In this document: positions 53,989 to 64,000 of the stretch, in pieces
Layout: each line of letters begins with the position of its first letter
Numbering within the stretch: position 1 is the first letter of the stretch
Assembly: GCA_963575745.1 (NCBI GenBank)
Contig: CAUYUJ010018627.1
Location: 546,100-610,099 of the forward strand
DNA: 64,000 nt
Direction of reading: 5' to 3'
Origin: Prorocentrum cordatum
Taxonomy: Eukaryota; Sar; Dinophyceae; Prorocentrales; Prorocentraceae
Notes under the pieces: generated by a model
Told to the model about the DNA's origin: nothing
Databases searched by the model: none
What the model saw: the letters and a program-made list of their open reading frames with translations, nothing else
Translations under genes and position numbers: made by a program

Positions 53989-54110
53989 GCCATCGCTCGG
54001 ACGTCCATTCCCATTGCATGTTCCGACGTCGCGCGTGCACTTCTCGCAAGATGACCCACAAAGCTCCTCGATGGTCTTCGCCGAAACAAACGGGCACGTC
54101 CGAGCGATGC
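53989..54110. mobile_element. Family I MITE-like element, copy 2 (complete)
   Basis: Left CCATCGCTCGGACGT and right ACGTCCGAGCGATG are inverted ends. CCGTG occurs immediately outside both (CCGTG-CCATCG, CGATG-CCGTG), a plausible 5-bp target duplication. The interior has AAGCTCCTCGATGGTCTTCG. Confidence 0.7.
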
Positions 54111-54224
54111 CGTGGAACCTCGAACCTCGCCGACTCACGCTCGTTGAGCAGTGGCCGACCGTCCCGGCATTCCTATAGGCCTACCACGAGATGTTCTTAG
54201 AACCCAAACATGTTCTTATAACGC

Positions 54225-54365
54225 AAATATTGTTCTTCAAACCTGAGACCGATGTGATGAAGCAAGACAGTCTCAGCCAGAAATGTTCTAAGAACATTTC
54301 GTGCAGGCAACAAGAGGTTCTTAGAACATGCTTCGGTGGGCCTGTAAGCGCGCCAGGACGCTTCG
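54225..54365 (+). repeat. Dispersed repeat family F, copy 2
   Basis: GAGACCGATGTGATGAAGCA, ACAGTCTCAGCCAGAAATG, GTTCTTAGAACAT and GCGCCAGGACGCTTCGCC match 10028-10195. The 54370-55100 interval after it is GC-rich with no supported gene. Confidence 0.7.
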
Positions 54366-55107
54366 CCCACTGCTTGAGCTCGAGAGTGTGCGCGCCGAGT
54401 TTGTCCGGCAGCGCCGGCCCCGCAGGCCGCCGCGGGCCGCCTCCCCTTCGGGCATCCGCCGCACCCGCGGGCGAATCCGCGTACGCAGGGCGCGCGGTGC
54501 TCGCGCCGCGGGCCGCGCGCGAGCCGCGGGACGCCGGGCGGCTGCTGTGGCGCTGCCGCAGCCCTCGCCTCCGTCGGTGTCGGGCGGCGCACGCACCATC
54601 ACTTGGCGGCGCGCAGAGGGGGGCAGGGGTGGGGAGGGGGGGGGAAACGCTTCCGGCCTTACATCTGAAGACAGAGGCCCGCGCCTTCTGAGAGAAGCAG
54701 GGGTGCTTCTAAGAGGCCTGCCCCCCTCCCCCTTACCCCCCCCCTGTGCGTGGCCGACTCACGAGCGACGAACGGTGGCCGTACCCAGAGATCCGATGCC
54801 CCGAACATATTGGGGCGGCCCGTCTTTGGCCACCTTCGGCCTCCACGGGCGGGCCTCGGGGCGGCCAAACAACGTCCCATGACGGAACACTGGCTTCAGG
54901 GAAGTGGTCCAAACCTCCAGGGCCCATGCATCGAACACACTGAAACGTCGGACGTCTGGGTGTGCGCGCCCTCGCCATCTGGACTCCGGGGCGCGATCCC
55001 GCGGCTACGTGCTCGCGCGGCAGCGTTCCGCGCGGGGCACATCCGCCCGAAAAACGCTCCGCCTCCGCGGGGGCAGGGCCAAGGGGCCCAGTCCACGTAG
55101 AGGCCTC

Positions 55108-55292
55108 CTAGATGGGGTCGGAGTAGATGGGGTCGGAGGATCGCGCCGCATCGCCGATACATCGGCGATGCATCGGCGATGCATCGGCGACGCCAGCGTG
55201 GGAACAAAATCGGCCTCCACATCGAGCCGCATCGCCGTTGCATCGGCGATGCGGCGCGATCCTCCGACCCCATCTACCCCGACCCCATCTAG
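55108..55292. mobile_element. Family K element, copy 3 (best preserved, 51-bp inverted ends)
   Basis: The left end CTAGATGGGGTCGGAGTAGA... and the reverse complement of the right end agree at 50 of 51 positions. The interior has GCATCGGCGATGCATCGGCG palindromic motifs and the shared TCCACATCGAGCCGCATCGC block. At 185 bp with no coding capacity it is a MITE candidate. Copies are at 30700-30870, 32512-32634 and 62108-62262. Confidence 0.85.
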
Positions 55293-56094
55293 GGGCACAC
55301 AGCCCACGAGGCCGCGGAGATACGGATCTGTCCTTCGCCCACGATGTCGGGCGCGGCGCGCGCACAAGAGGCTGGCGCGAGCAGGGCGGCCTTCGACGAA
55401 GGCAGGGGGTCAGGAGGCAGCCTCGGAGGGGTCTTCGCAAGACCGAACACGTATGGGGCTATCACACAAACTTTAGAAAGGCCCCTGGGCTGGATTGGCC
55501 CGGATGGGACCCAGAGTGAAGCCGGATTGAGCCAGATCAGGCGCAGCTAGCGGGCCTGTGCCGAATTGGGCCGTTCGTTGAACACGGATCTGTCAGCGCC
55601 AATGCCGAATCGTGCTTCCAATACGCCTCAAGCCTCTATATATAGTATGATGCTTCACACACATATATATATATATACATATATAGATATATGTACATGC
55701 ACAGACGCCCTCCTTCGAGCTTAGCATGTACCTTGAGGGAGGGTGGCGGTGTATAAAATCGCGTTTGATGTGCACACCGCCACTCTCCCCTGACGCTCAG
55801 GAGTTACTCATCGGTCGGAAGAAGTAGGTAGAAACATGGAGTAGGAAAGGTTTGAAATAGATTGGGCTTCCGCCCGCTCCTTAAAGAGGAAGGGTAAGGT
55901 GAAGCCACTTGATCATTGAAGTAGGATGGCGCTTAAAGTAGATTGGAATCTGGGATTCCAGCACTTTCTGTTCCCAGCGACCGATGGGTATCCCTTGGAG
56001 GGTGTCTGTGTACATATATGTGTGGCGGGCCCCAGGAGTTGCACCAGGACCTCCGCGAAAGTCTTGGCGGCGCGCGCCTAAGAGGGGGAGGGGG
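55293..56094. other. Gene-free stretch with (TA)n tract
   Basis: An AT-rich CATATATATATATA segment lies at 55640-55695. Otherwise unique sequence with no supported gene. Confidence 0.45.
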
Positions 56095-56155
56095 TGACGA
56101 GGAGGAGGAGGAGGAGGAGGAGGAGGAGGAGGAGGAGGAGGAGGAGAAGGAATCG
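56095..56155 (+). repeat. (GAG)n microsatellite
   Basis: Uninterrupted GAG triplets, about 55 bp. Confidence 0.9.
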
Positions 56156-56269
56156 GGGCGGCTCTCCCAGACGGCGGGGAGGGCCCATGAGAAGGGGCCT
56201 TCTCGGGAGGGCGACGAGATCGACACATCCCGTGGAGGCCAGTGCACAAGAGACCTTCCACAGGGACCT

Positions 56270-56400
56270 GAGACCCCAGGACGTCCATGGATGTGTGGTG
56301 TGGGAGCGTCGCGCTCCCCCACCGCAAAACCAGCGGAACCCAGGACACCCCCAAGGCACCCTGGAGGCATGCCGGGCATCTCTTGGCGTGGGCCTCCCCC
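56270..56400 (+). repeat. Dispersed repeat family R, copy 2
   Basis: GGCACCCTGGAGGCA, GGGCATCTCTTGGCGTGGGC resemble 893-1000. The surrounding 56160-57090 is otherwise GC-rich and gene-free. Confidence 0.5.
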
Positions 56401-57092
56401 GCACCCGCCGCCCCGGGCCTGGCCCCCTCTGGGCCCCAGAGAGCGGCGCCCTCGCCTGGCCGAGCCGGGAGGGCGTCTGCGCCGCTCCCCAGGGCCCAGC
56501 GCGGGCCAGGCCTGGGGCAGTGGACGGGTACAGATCTCGCCGCCCCATCTCTCGGGAGGGCCAGGAGGCCTCCGAGATGGCTCGCTCGGGAGCCGCCAGG
56601 GCCCCCCGCCTCCTCCGGAGCCCTCCGCCCTTCGGAGAGGCCGCCCCCTCCATGCCCAACCATCCTCCGACATGATCTGTCCCGTCCACGGCCCAAAAAG
56701 TCCCGAGCCCTTGACCCCGGGGTGCGTAGAGTCGCGTTCCAGATCCGTGCTTGATGGCCCCTGGGCCCGACAAGAACCAATTGTTCGCTTATTCGCGATC
56801 GCGCCCCTGACCAGACCCGCCCCCCCCCCTGCTGATCACGTCACGACTTGCGCTGGGACTGTGCTGGAACCAGCTATTCTCAAGCATTCCGAGACGGCGC
56901 AGGCGCGAATCGTGACGTGACCGGCCTTCTCCACCCCCCTACCCCGCACCCGCCAGTCACGCCCGTGATCTCCAGTGGGACAAAAAAAAGCACGGTCTCT
57001 CCAACGGGCCCTGGAGGACGAAGCTAGGGAGCCGACAAAGGACGCGCGCGCCAAACCACGTGCGTGTACTCCCGAAACCAACGTGGATCCAT

Positions 57093-57284
57093 GTACCCAG
57101 ACCCCCGACGTCGTGAATTTTTCATGACGTCGACCCCCAGCTGTCTGGACCCATTCCCCGGGACCGGTTTTTCGTCCTGAGTCGTTTTTTGACGGTCCCG
57201 AGGGCCGGTAAGGGCCCCCAGAGGCCAAAAATAATGAAAAACCTCCCGTCGTGAAGTTTTCATAACTCGGGGGGGTCTGGGTAC
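57093..57284. mobile_element. 192-bp inverted-repeat element
   Basis: GTACCCAGACCCCC (57093) and GGGGGTCTGGGTAC (57271) are perfect inverted ends. Just inside the left end, GACGTCGTGAATTTTTCATG closes as a small palindrome, partly mirrored inside the right end. A family J sequence (CGTCCTGAGTCG) lies in the interior. Confidence 0.65.
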
Positions 57285-57618
57285 GTGTGTAGGTGGCGAC
57301 ATCCGAACGCTACTCCCGCCAGCCATCGGCTCGCCTTACTCGACGGGAGGCGGGGGGCAGGGTTCGGACCTGGCCGCGTGCCCGACGAACGCCAAGCCCT
57401 ATCCCCACGCGCATCGAGTTGCCTGAATCCTCGAGCGGAAAACGTAGGGTTCGGATTTCGCCGACGAGTATACGTCCTCTCTTCGCTCCTGAGAAATCGA
57501 AAAACAATGCTGGGATGGCGGCGGCGCAGCACTCGGCGCGGCGGGCCTGACATGGAGGAGCTGGGTGCTGAGGAGCACGGGTCCTCAGGGAAATAGATAA
57601 CCGCATAGACATCCACTT

Positions 57619-57733
57619 CCGGAGGTCCGCGCGGATTTCTCGGATCGGCGCTGGAGCCTCCTGGCTGCGCCTCCGGCGCCACCCCGGACGCGCCCCGCGC
57701 GCCAGGGAGGGGGTCCAGCGCCGTTCCGAGGCA
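57619..57733. mobile_element. Family B element, copy 4
   Basis: Left arm CGGAGGTCCGCGCGGATTTC plus TCGGATCGGCGCTGG is identical to copy 1. The right arm is degraded (CCAGCGCCGTTCCGAGGCAT). The flank TGTTTCTATCATTATTTGTT resembles that of copy 1. Confidence 0.7.
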
Positions 57734-57924
57734 TCATATTCACATGTTTCTATCATTATTTGTTCCTCGGATCCTGGATCCCAGGGCGTTCACCCAAAAA
57801 ACCATGTTTGATCCGCGCGTCGAGAGCGCACCTCTTCCGGTCGAAGCTAAGCGGGCCGCGCGAAGCTTGAACTAACAAAGAGGGGGAGGAGGAAAAGGGC
57901 GTTCACCCAAGGCACATCCTTCAT

Positions 57925-58106
57925 CCCGAGTCGTTGTTTGACGGTCCCGCGGGGCCCGTGGAGGGCCCTGGACCTGGGCAGCGGCGACGGACCCCTGGAC
58001 CCGCTGGCTTCACGGTTGCACAGCGAAATGATCAAGGATGCTCCTCGATGGTCCTCGCCGAAGGAAAAATGCACACGTCCGAGCGATGCCAAGCCCATGG
58101 CGCTCA
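57925..58106 (+). mobile_element. Family J motif and family I element, right part, copy 3
   Basis: CATCCCGAGTCGTTGTTTGA at 57929 (family J). AAATGATCAAGGATGCTCCT and GCACACGTCCGAGCGATGCC at 58027-58106 are nearly identical to 61815-61874, but the left inverted end of family I is not seen. Confidence 0.65.
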
Positions 58107-58109
58107 AGA

Positions 58110-58585
58110 GCGCGTCCAACACCGGCCAGTCGTGCGCACAACGGACGCAATGCGCCTCCCTCATACTGGCGCACAGCGGGTGCTGTGGGCGCCCTCTGGG
58201 GGGCGCGATCTCGGGCGACTGGGCGCCATGGAACACCAAGTACCGAGCGCGGTGCGGGCGATGCTGGGCGCTTGTCCCCGATATGCGCGCAATCGCAAGC
58301 GCCAGGCTACACCGCGCAGGTTGCAAGGCTGCCTGCCGCAGGCGCCGGGCCGCCGGGCCTGGGTCAGCATCCAGGGCCCGCCGCCTGGACTCCGCGGCCG
58401 CGCCCCCACGGATTCAGGGGGCGAGCGAATAGACAAACCGGTGGTTCGAAGAGGGGTTCCCGAGGGATGGGGTCCTGAGGACGAGGAGCCTCCAGCAGTG
58501 CAAATCTGCCCCTGGATCCCTGCCTTGTCCCAAGGACCCCATCCCTCAGGGCCCCCTCTATGCACCACCGGATAAGCTCAAACCC
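58110..58585. other. Gene-free GC-rich stretch
   Basis: No repeat family or coding segment supported. Confidence 0.4.
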
Positions 58586-58889
58586 CGGGAGGTCTGCGCG
58601 GAGTGCTTGGATCGGAGCTGGGGCCCCCTCCCCCCAGCTCGCTCCGCGCGCCGGGAGCGGCGCTGGAGGCGCCGCACGGGGATGATGGGCAATTTTTCCA
58701 CCACCACTACCATAGGTAGGACTGGGGAGAAGGGAGGATGGGGAGATCATCCTCCTCCTTCTCCTCTTCCTCCTCCTCTTATTCCTCCTCCTCCTCCCTC
58801 CTCTCCTGACTACCTACGGTCGTGGTGGTGGAAAATCGGCCCATCAGGGGATCCACCGCCGACCCAGGAACTCCGCGCGGACCTCCCAA
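58586..58889. mobile_element. Family B element, copy 5, split by a family C insertion
   Basis: Left part CCGGGAGGTCTGCGCGGAG ... GGAGGCGCCGCAC at 58586-58677, right arm GAACTCCGCGCGGACCTCCC at 58868-58889. The intervening 58683-58846 is a complete family C element. Confidence 0.7.
58683..58846. mobile_element. Family C MITE-like element, copy 3, with 5-bp target duplication
   Basis: Inverted ends TGATGGGCAATTTTTCCACC and GGTGGAAAATCGGCCCATCA extend about 40 bp inward. GGGGA flanks it on both sides (58678-58682 and 58847-58851). The 164-bp interior is CT-rich, with no coding capacity. Confidence 0.8.
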
Positions 58890-58904
58890 AGTTCACGCTT
58901 GTGT

Positions 58905-59064
58905 CAGGTCGGGCATGGCCTCCCGCAGGGGGATGTCGCATGCAGCATTGAGCATAGTCAACAAAATACCCCCCCAGAATGAAAAACAGTCCTAAGAAGC
59001 GCCCCCAGACTATTTCTAATCATTTCTGAATATGCCTCCTGTAGCGGGGGACACGCCCGACTTA
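58905..59064. mobile_element. Family O element, complete copy 2
   Basis: CAGGTCGGGCATGGCCTCCC to GGGGGACACGCCCGACTTA with an AT-richer interior, matching 29096-29273. Confidence 0.7.
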
Positions 59065-59109
59065 CCGTTTATGTCGTTCTCACCTTCCCGATAGATGGTT
59101 GCAGCAGGC

Positions 59110-59427
59110 CGACTCTGCGCGGAAGGCCCCGCACGCAGCCGCCCCGCGGCGCGCGGCGCGGCGCTCGGCGCGGCGGGCCGCCGCGCGGCAGGCCGCAGGC
59201 GCAGGCTGCCGCGCCGCCTGCGAGGGGGCGGCGCGCCGCCGCTGCGCGGGTGGCGCTCGGCCGCGTCACGCCGCGCTCGACCTCGCGGCGTGGGGCGTGC
59301 GCGCGGCGCCGCCCTCGCCGGTGCCGTCGTCGGCGTCGACGCCGCTGCCGCCGGCGTCGCTGCTGCCGTTTCCTACGCCGTCGTCGTGTCCAGTGGTGCC
59401 GCCGCCGCCGTCGCCGCCATTGTCGCC

Positions 59428-59495
<68 letters not shown>

Positions 59496-59700
59496 TGCTA
59501 TCGCCGCCGCCGCCGTCGTCGACGTCGCACGGAGACCTCGGAAAGAGCCGACTCAACAGGCGCCAGCTGCCCTCCTGCGCGCCCGCGCCGGGCGCGTCGG
59601 CGCCCGGTGTGCGGCGCACCGCCGACTCGATGCCCACCTGCGGGTGGGGCCGCCGCCGCGGCCGCCCCCGCCGCCGCCGCCGCTGCCGCAGCAAAACGTC
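59110..59700 (+). repeat. GCC/GTC/GCG triplet-rich tract
   Basis: Dense GCCGCC, GTCGTC and GCGCGG triplets with a pure (GTC)n run at 59462-59495. Ala/Val- or Arg-rich frames run through but show no domain. Family-like GGCCGTTCCAGAGCG/GGAACGCTCTGG blocks occur near 59818-59850 and 29450-29500. Confidence 0.7.
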
Positions 59701-60159
59701 TGCAGCCTGAAGCGCCGCGGCCGTGCACCTTCTCCAGACAGAGACAGGATCGGAAATCGGACCGATATGAACCGGAAATCTTTGAGAGTCGGGCTCTGGA
59801 GAATGTGTCGGGCGCCGCGGCCGTTCCAGAGCGCGTCGGAACGCTCTGGAACAAATTTAATCTAGATTCAAGGCCCGTCCGACTTTTGCACTTCGGAGCA
59901 GCCGTCGCCGTCGCCGTCGTAGCAATCAAGAGGATACCTCCAGCAAGACTTGTTCGAACCCTCGTCGTCGCCGCTGTCGCAGCCGCCGACGTTGCTGCTA
60001 CCAGCGCCCTCGTCGCCATCGCCGTCGCCGCCCTTGCCGTCGCCGACTGGATGCCCACCAACAGGGGGGTCGTTGCCGCCGCCACCGCCGTCGCCCTCGT
60101 CGCTGTCGGCAATTGTTTTACAGCTTTTGGGGGTGGCCATCCTCTTCTTAATGGTGATC

Positions 60160-60690
60160 CTGGTCCTCCTGCTCCTCCTCCTCCTCCACCTCCCCGTGCT
60201 TCTTCTCCTCCTCCTCCTCCTCCTCCTCTTCCTCCTCCTCCCCATCCTCCTCCTCCTCCTCTTCCTACTCCTCCTCCTCCTCCTCCTCCTCATCCTCCTC
60301 CTCCTCTTCCTCCTCCTCCTCCAAAACCTCCTCCTCCTCCTCCTCCTCCTCCTCCTCCTCCTCCTCCCCTCTCTGTGCCCACCGCCTCCTCCTTCCACTC
60401 CTTGTCCTTCTCCCTCTTGAACTCCAGCCACCCCTCCCGCCGCCCCTATCGCCGATATTCCCCTCCTCCGTTGTCAAGCCCCCCTCCCCTGGGTCCCGCT
60501 TCCTCCTCCTCCTCCTCCTCCTCGATCCTCCTCCTCCTCCTCCTCCTCCTCCTCTCCTCCTCCTCCTCCTCCTCCTCCTCCTCCTACACCTCACCCCCTA
60601 CACCTCCTCCTCCTCCTCCTCCTCCTTCTCCTCCTTCTCCTCCTACTCCAACTCCTACTCCTTCCCCCTCTTCTCGCCTCTCCCCCCCTC
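60160..60690 (+). repeat. (TCC)n / (CTC)n microsatellite field
   Basis: Several hundred bases of TCC with brief interruptions. The 60690-61180 interval after it remains pyrimidine-rich with no gene. Confidence 0.9.
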
Positions 60691-61179
60691 CTCATCCGAT
60701 CTCCGTCCACTCGTCAGTCCTCCTTCATCCTCCCTTCTCCATCCTCCCTTCGGTCCATTTGCTTCCTCCAACTCCTCGGCCACTTCCGCCACCTCCCCTC
60801 CTCAGCATCCTCCCCTTGTCATCCTCCCGCTGCTGCTTCTGCGGCTCGTCCTCCTCCTCCTTCTCCTTCGTTCCTCCTCCTCTCCCCATTATCCTCGCGG
60901 CATTGCCCCGACCAGCTCTGGCATCAAATTCCTCCCCCTAAGCTCTATATCCGACTGCTCCTTATGCTCCTTAGCTACGCTCCTCCCCACCGACCCCTGT
61001 TTTTCCATCCCATCCTCATCCCCCTGCAGAGGCTCCTTCGCCTCCCTCCCACGCTTCCGTCTCCTCCCACATTTTGGCCCTCGCTTCCCCTCCCCCTAAT
61101 GCGGCTCGTTTCCCTCATCGTGCTGAAAGCGTTGGACACCCCATCGACCCCCTCCTACTCGATCCTCCTTGTCCTCGAT

Positions 61180-61592
61180 TCTCCTCCTCCTCCTCCTCCT
61201 CCTCCTCCTCCTCCTCCTCCTCCTCCGCCTCCTCCTCCTCCTCCTCCTCGTCCTCGTCCTCGTCCTCGTTCTCGTTCTCGTTCTCCTCCTCCTCCTCCTC
61301 CTCCTCCTCCTCCTCCCCTCCCTCCTCCTCCTCCTCCTCCCCTCCCCTCCCCTCCCCCTCCTCCTCCTCCTCCTCCTCCTCCTCCTCCTCCTCCTCCTCC
61401 TCCTCCTCCTCCTCGATCCTCCTCCTCCTCCTACTCCTCCTCCTCCTCCTCCTCCTCCTCCCCTCCTCCTCCTCCTCCTCCTCCTCCTCCTCCTCCTCGA
61501 TCCTCCTCCTCCTCCTCCTCCCTCCTCCTCGATCCTCCTCCTCCTCCTCCTCCTCCTCCTCCTCCTCCTCTTCCTCCTCCTCCTCCTCCTCC

Positions 61593-61622
<30 letters not shown>
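61180..61622 (+). repeat. (TCC)n field ending in (ATC)n
   Basis: About 440 bp of TCC with TCG interruptions, then ATC triplets to 61622. The longest open frames in the window (over 500 codons) cross this and 60160-60690 and are not genes. Confidence 0.9.
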
Positions 61623-61626
<4 letters not shown>

Positions 61627-61746
61627 CCCTTGGCTTTTCTGCCCGCGGCGAGCCTCGGCCACGAGCAGGCTGCTCCACCCACACCCCAGGCACGGCCCGA
61701 AAACCGGCCGCCCTCCCGACCCCAGCGTTCGGAGACAACGGCCACT

Positions 61747-61874
61747 GGCTATCGCTCGGACGTCCACTTCCTATGTTTTTGTTTCGGTTTTGTGCGTGGT
61801 TTCTTCGCGAAATGATCAAGGATGCTCCTCGATGGCCCTCGCCGAAGGAAAAATGCACACGTCCGAGCGATGCC
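61747..61874. mobile_element. Family I MITE-like element, copy 4 (complete)
   Basis: Left GGCTATCGCTCGGACGTCC, right GCACACGTCCGAGCGATGCC, inverted over ATCGCTCGGACGT. The interior shares AAATGATCAAGGATGCTCCT and CCTCGCCGAAGGAAAAATG with copy 3. Confidence 0.7.
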
Positions 61875-62107
61875 AAGGCCACTCTGAATCGGTCCCCAGA
61901 CCGCCTCCCAGGGTCCAGACGCACCAGTTTTCCGAGCTGCGCCCAGCCGTGGCGACGAGACCCCCCCAACCCGAAGGCCAGCCACCGCTGTCTCAACGGG
62001 CCCTCCTCTGGAAAGTGCCCCTTTCGGCGCTTTGATGGTATATGCTTACTTGCTCGGACCCGCGGCCAGATCTCTGAGGATCAACCAGACCAGACGACCA
62101 GAGGCCT

Positions 62108-62262
62108 CCTAGTAGATGGGGTCCGAGTGGATGGGGTCGGCGGATTGCACTGCATCGGCGATGTATCGCCGATGCATCGGCGATGCGTCGGCAACGTCGG
62201 CGGTACATCGGCGACGCCGGCGTGGAGGAAATCGGGATCCACATCGTGCCGCATCGCCGTGC
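62108..62262. mobile_element. Family K element, copy 4
   Basis: CTAGTAGATGGGGTCCGAGT, a GATGGGGTCGGCGGATTG segment, GCATCGGCGATGTATCGCCG and ATCCACATCGTGCCGCATCG. Its right end may be displaced to about 62450-62480 (GATCCTTCGACCCCATCTAC) by intervening sequence. Like copy 3 it is preceded by AGAGGCCTCCTAG. Confidence 0.7.
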
Positions 62263-62639
62263 CCGGTGGCTTTCGGACCATAGCTCGGCTTTCAGGCGGC
62301 CGTTCGGGACGGGTTTGGCACCCCCAGAACGCCCTCGGCGAGGCGCTGCGGCTGGTGGGCGTCCCAACGCTGGACAGCCGCCGCGGGCCTACGAGAACTC
62401 GAGGAAGCCTTCAAACTCGAGCCTCGAAACCTCGAACGCCCCCGTCGCCGGGCACGATCCTTCGACCCCATCTACTTGGACCCCCACTTGGGAGGCCGAA
62501 GACAACAGAAGAAGAAAACGTCACATGCCCATCGAAGGGGCGCGCGCGGGCCGACGACGAAGCCCCGGCCGGCCTCGGGGTCGTCCAGCACTTCCAGGAC
62601 GGAGTGGAAGGACCCGGTCTCGCCAGTCTGGGCAGGGCC

Positions 62640-62870
62640 GAGGAGGAGGATCGAGGAGGATCGAGGAAGAAGATCGAGGAGGATCGAGGATCGAGGAGGA
62701 GTATCGAGGATCGGGGAGGAGGATAGAGGATCGAGGAGAAGGATCGAGGATGGAGGACAAGGAGGGTCGAGAAGGGGGAGGAGGAGGAGGAGGAGGAGGA
62801 GGAGGAGGAAGAGGAGGAGGAGGAGGAGGAGGAGGAGAGGGTCGAGGTCGAGGAGGAGGAGGAGGAGGAG
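62640..62870 (+). repeat. GGATCGAGGA array then (GGA)n
   Basis: About 14 units of GAGGAGGATCGAG with GGA triplets following to 62870. Same motif as 31785-32130. Confidence 0.85.
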
Positions 62871-62879
62871 AGGGTCTGG

Positions 62880-63060
62880 GTGGCGGTGCCGGTGTGGCGG
62901 CTACGGTATGGGCCTGGGTGCCCGTCGTCTGGGCCTGGGTGCCCGTCTGGCGGCTATGTTGCCGCCGTCGCCGCCCCGTCGCAACCTCGTCGCCGCCCGT
63001 CGCCTGGGCCTACGGGCCGCTCTGGCCGCCAAGTGGCTGGCGTCGCCGCCTCGTCGCTGC
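62880..63060 (+). repeat. GGGCCTGGGTGCCCGTC short duplication
   Basis: GGGCCTGGGTGCCCGTC occurs twice (62910, 62932), then GCCGCCGTCGCCGCC-type triplets. Confidence 0.6.
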
Positions 63061-63520
63061 CCGCTTTGCATTGCTTCGCGCTGCTTTGCATTGCCCTGCA
63101 TCACTCTGCCTTGAATTTCATTGCATCGCATTGCGCTGCAATACTTTGCATTGCTCTGCTTTGCTGTGCGCTGCTTTTCGTCCCTTAGTATTGTGTTACG
63201 TCATTGTATTGTAATCACACTGCTTTGCAATCGCATCGCATTGCACTGCGTTGTATTGATGTTCCAATGCGTTGCATTGCTTTGCATTGCTATGCCGTGG
63301 TGTGCATTGTTCTGCATTGATTTGCATTGCTTGGCATTGCGATGCGCTGCATTGCATCGCGTTGCATTGCATTGCGTTGCGTTGCATTGCTTGTCATTGC
63401 TGTTCATTGCTCTGCGCTGCTCTGCATTGCCTTGCACTGCTCGACAATGCTTGATATTATGTTGCATTGCACTGCGTTGCGTTGCGTTGCTTTGCGCTGC
63501 GTCATGTTTCATTGCATGTC
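63060..63520 (+). repeat. TTGCATTGC low-complexity tandem array
   Basis: Over 450 bp of degenerate 9-10 bp units around TTTGCATTGCTCTGC. Open frames (Cys/Ile/Ala/Leu-rich) are artefacts. Confidence 0.9.
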
Positions 63521-63625
63521 TTGCACCACATAGATTGCACCACATAGCTTGCACAACACGTATTGAATATGGCACCACACATATTGCACCACAGAGTTTG
63601 TACCACATCGACTGCAATACATAGT
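63520..63625 (+). repeat. GCACCACATA tandem repeat
   Basis: About seven degenerate 14-16 bp units based on TTGCACCACATA. Confidence 0.75.
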
Positions 63626-63629
63626 ATGC

Positions 63630-64000
63630 TAGAACAGACTGGTTGGAGTCCGCGCTGGCTAACATTCCTTCTTCGACTTCTGCCCTCCTCCCCCCATCCC
63701 TGCCTCCTTCTTCCCCCACCCCCCCCCTTACCCTTTCTGCACTGCCATCACTCCTCTCCCGTCGATAATGGCTTCAACTATTGTCGCTGTTCCGCGACTC
63801 GCGCTGCCTCTTGCTTCTCGATCCCCTCCCCCTATAGTCCTCGCCCCTTCTACATCTGCTCCCCTCGTCCCTCCCCTTGATTTTGCCCGTAGGGCCGCCT
63901 ATACGACGACCGCGCACGAGACGCCAGTCATCGGTCCATAGCCTAATCAGGCCGCCTCGTCCAGGGCTTGCCCCCTCCTCTACTTCCCCCTCAATGCTCC
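63630..64000. other. Gene-free pyrimidine-rich end of window
   Basis: CT-rich sequence. No gene or repeat family identified. Confidence 0.5.

Noticed and set aside
52803-54089. 428-codon minus-strand frame with 30-residue periodic protein repeat
   Set aside because: Follows the 90-bp satellite, which is stop-free on both strands; no start context, signal or known repeat family.
59250-62726. Plus-strand frames of 563 and 550 codons
   Set aside because: They run through GCC/GTC and TCC triplet fields; length reflects absence of stops in the triplets.
63121-63624. Cys/Ile/Ala-rich plus-strand frame of 167 codons
   Set aside because: Generated by the TTGCATTGC array.

Overview
The window looks like nuclear DNA of a dinoflagellate. 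The reasons are high GC, very dense simple and satellite repeats, several coding segments lying on one strand, introns with both canonical and odd borders, and protein segments resembling families I know as heavily expanded in dinoflagellates. A Prorocentrum-like genome would fit the GC level, but species cannot be fixed from sequence alone. I see no rRNA, tRNA, spliced-leader gene or CRISPR array.

Layout. From 1 to about 34 kb I find no convincing gene. This part holds TCC/GGA microsatellites, minisatellites, satellites and many short inverted-repeat (MITE-like) elements. I group the dispersed elements into families named A, B, C, E, F, G, H, I, J, K, L, O and R. From about 34.0 to 48.4 kb, all on the minus strand, lie the coding segments: (1) an exon with an acidic linker and a CxxC...C zinc-binding motif (34.3-34.9 kb); (2) a multi-exon gene of unknown function (36.1-39.0 kb) with one frameshift and one in-frame TAG; (3) a decayed C5-cytosine methyltransferase-like gene (39.6-41.0 kb) that has lost its catalytic Pro-Cys; (4) an unassigned exon pair with an in-frame TAG (42.4-42.9 kb); (5) a long gene (43.4-48.4 kb) of a dinoflagellate-expanded, possibly transposase-derived family ending in a RING/PHD-like zinc finger. 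A 30-bp palindromic satellite separates (3) from (4). From 48.4 kb to the end the window is again repeat territory, including a 1.2-kb inverted-repeat element, a 90-bp satellite and further copies of the same families.

How it fits together. The minus-strand island resembles a dinoflagellate unidirectional gene array, but much of it may be mobile-element-derived and decaying. Two introns of gene (5) are ordinary GT-AG introns of about 100 bp. A third is 200 bp with perfect 13-bp inverted repeats at its ends, like an introner element. The repeated frameshifts, several at homopolymers, mean either pseudogenes or uncorrected indels, and I cannot tell which from one sequence. Family names and all functional assignments come from pattern recognition by eye; no database or alignment was run.
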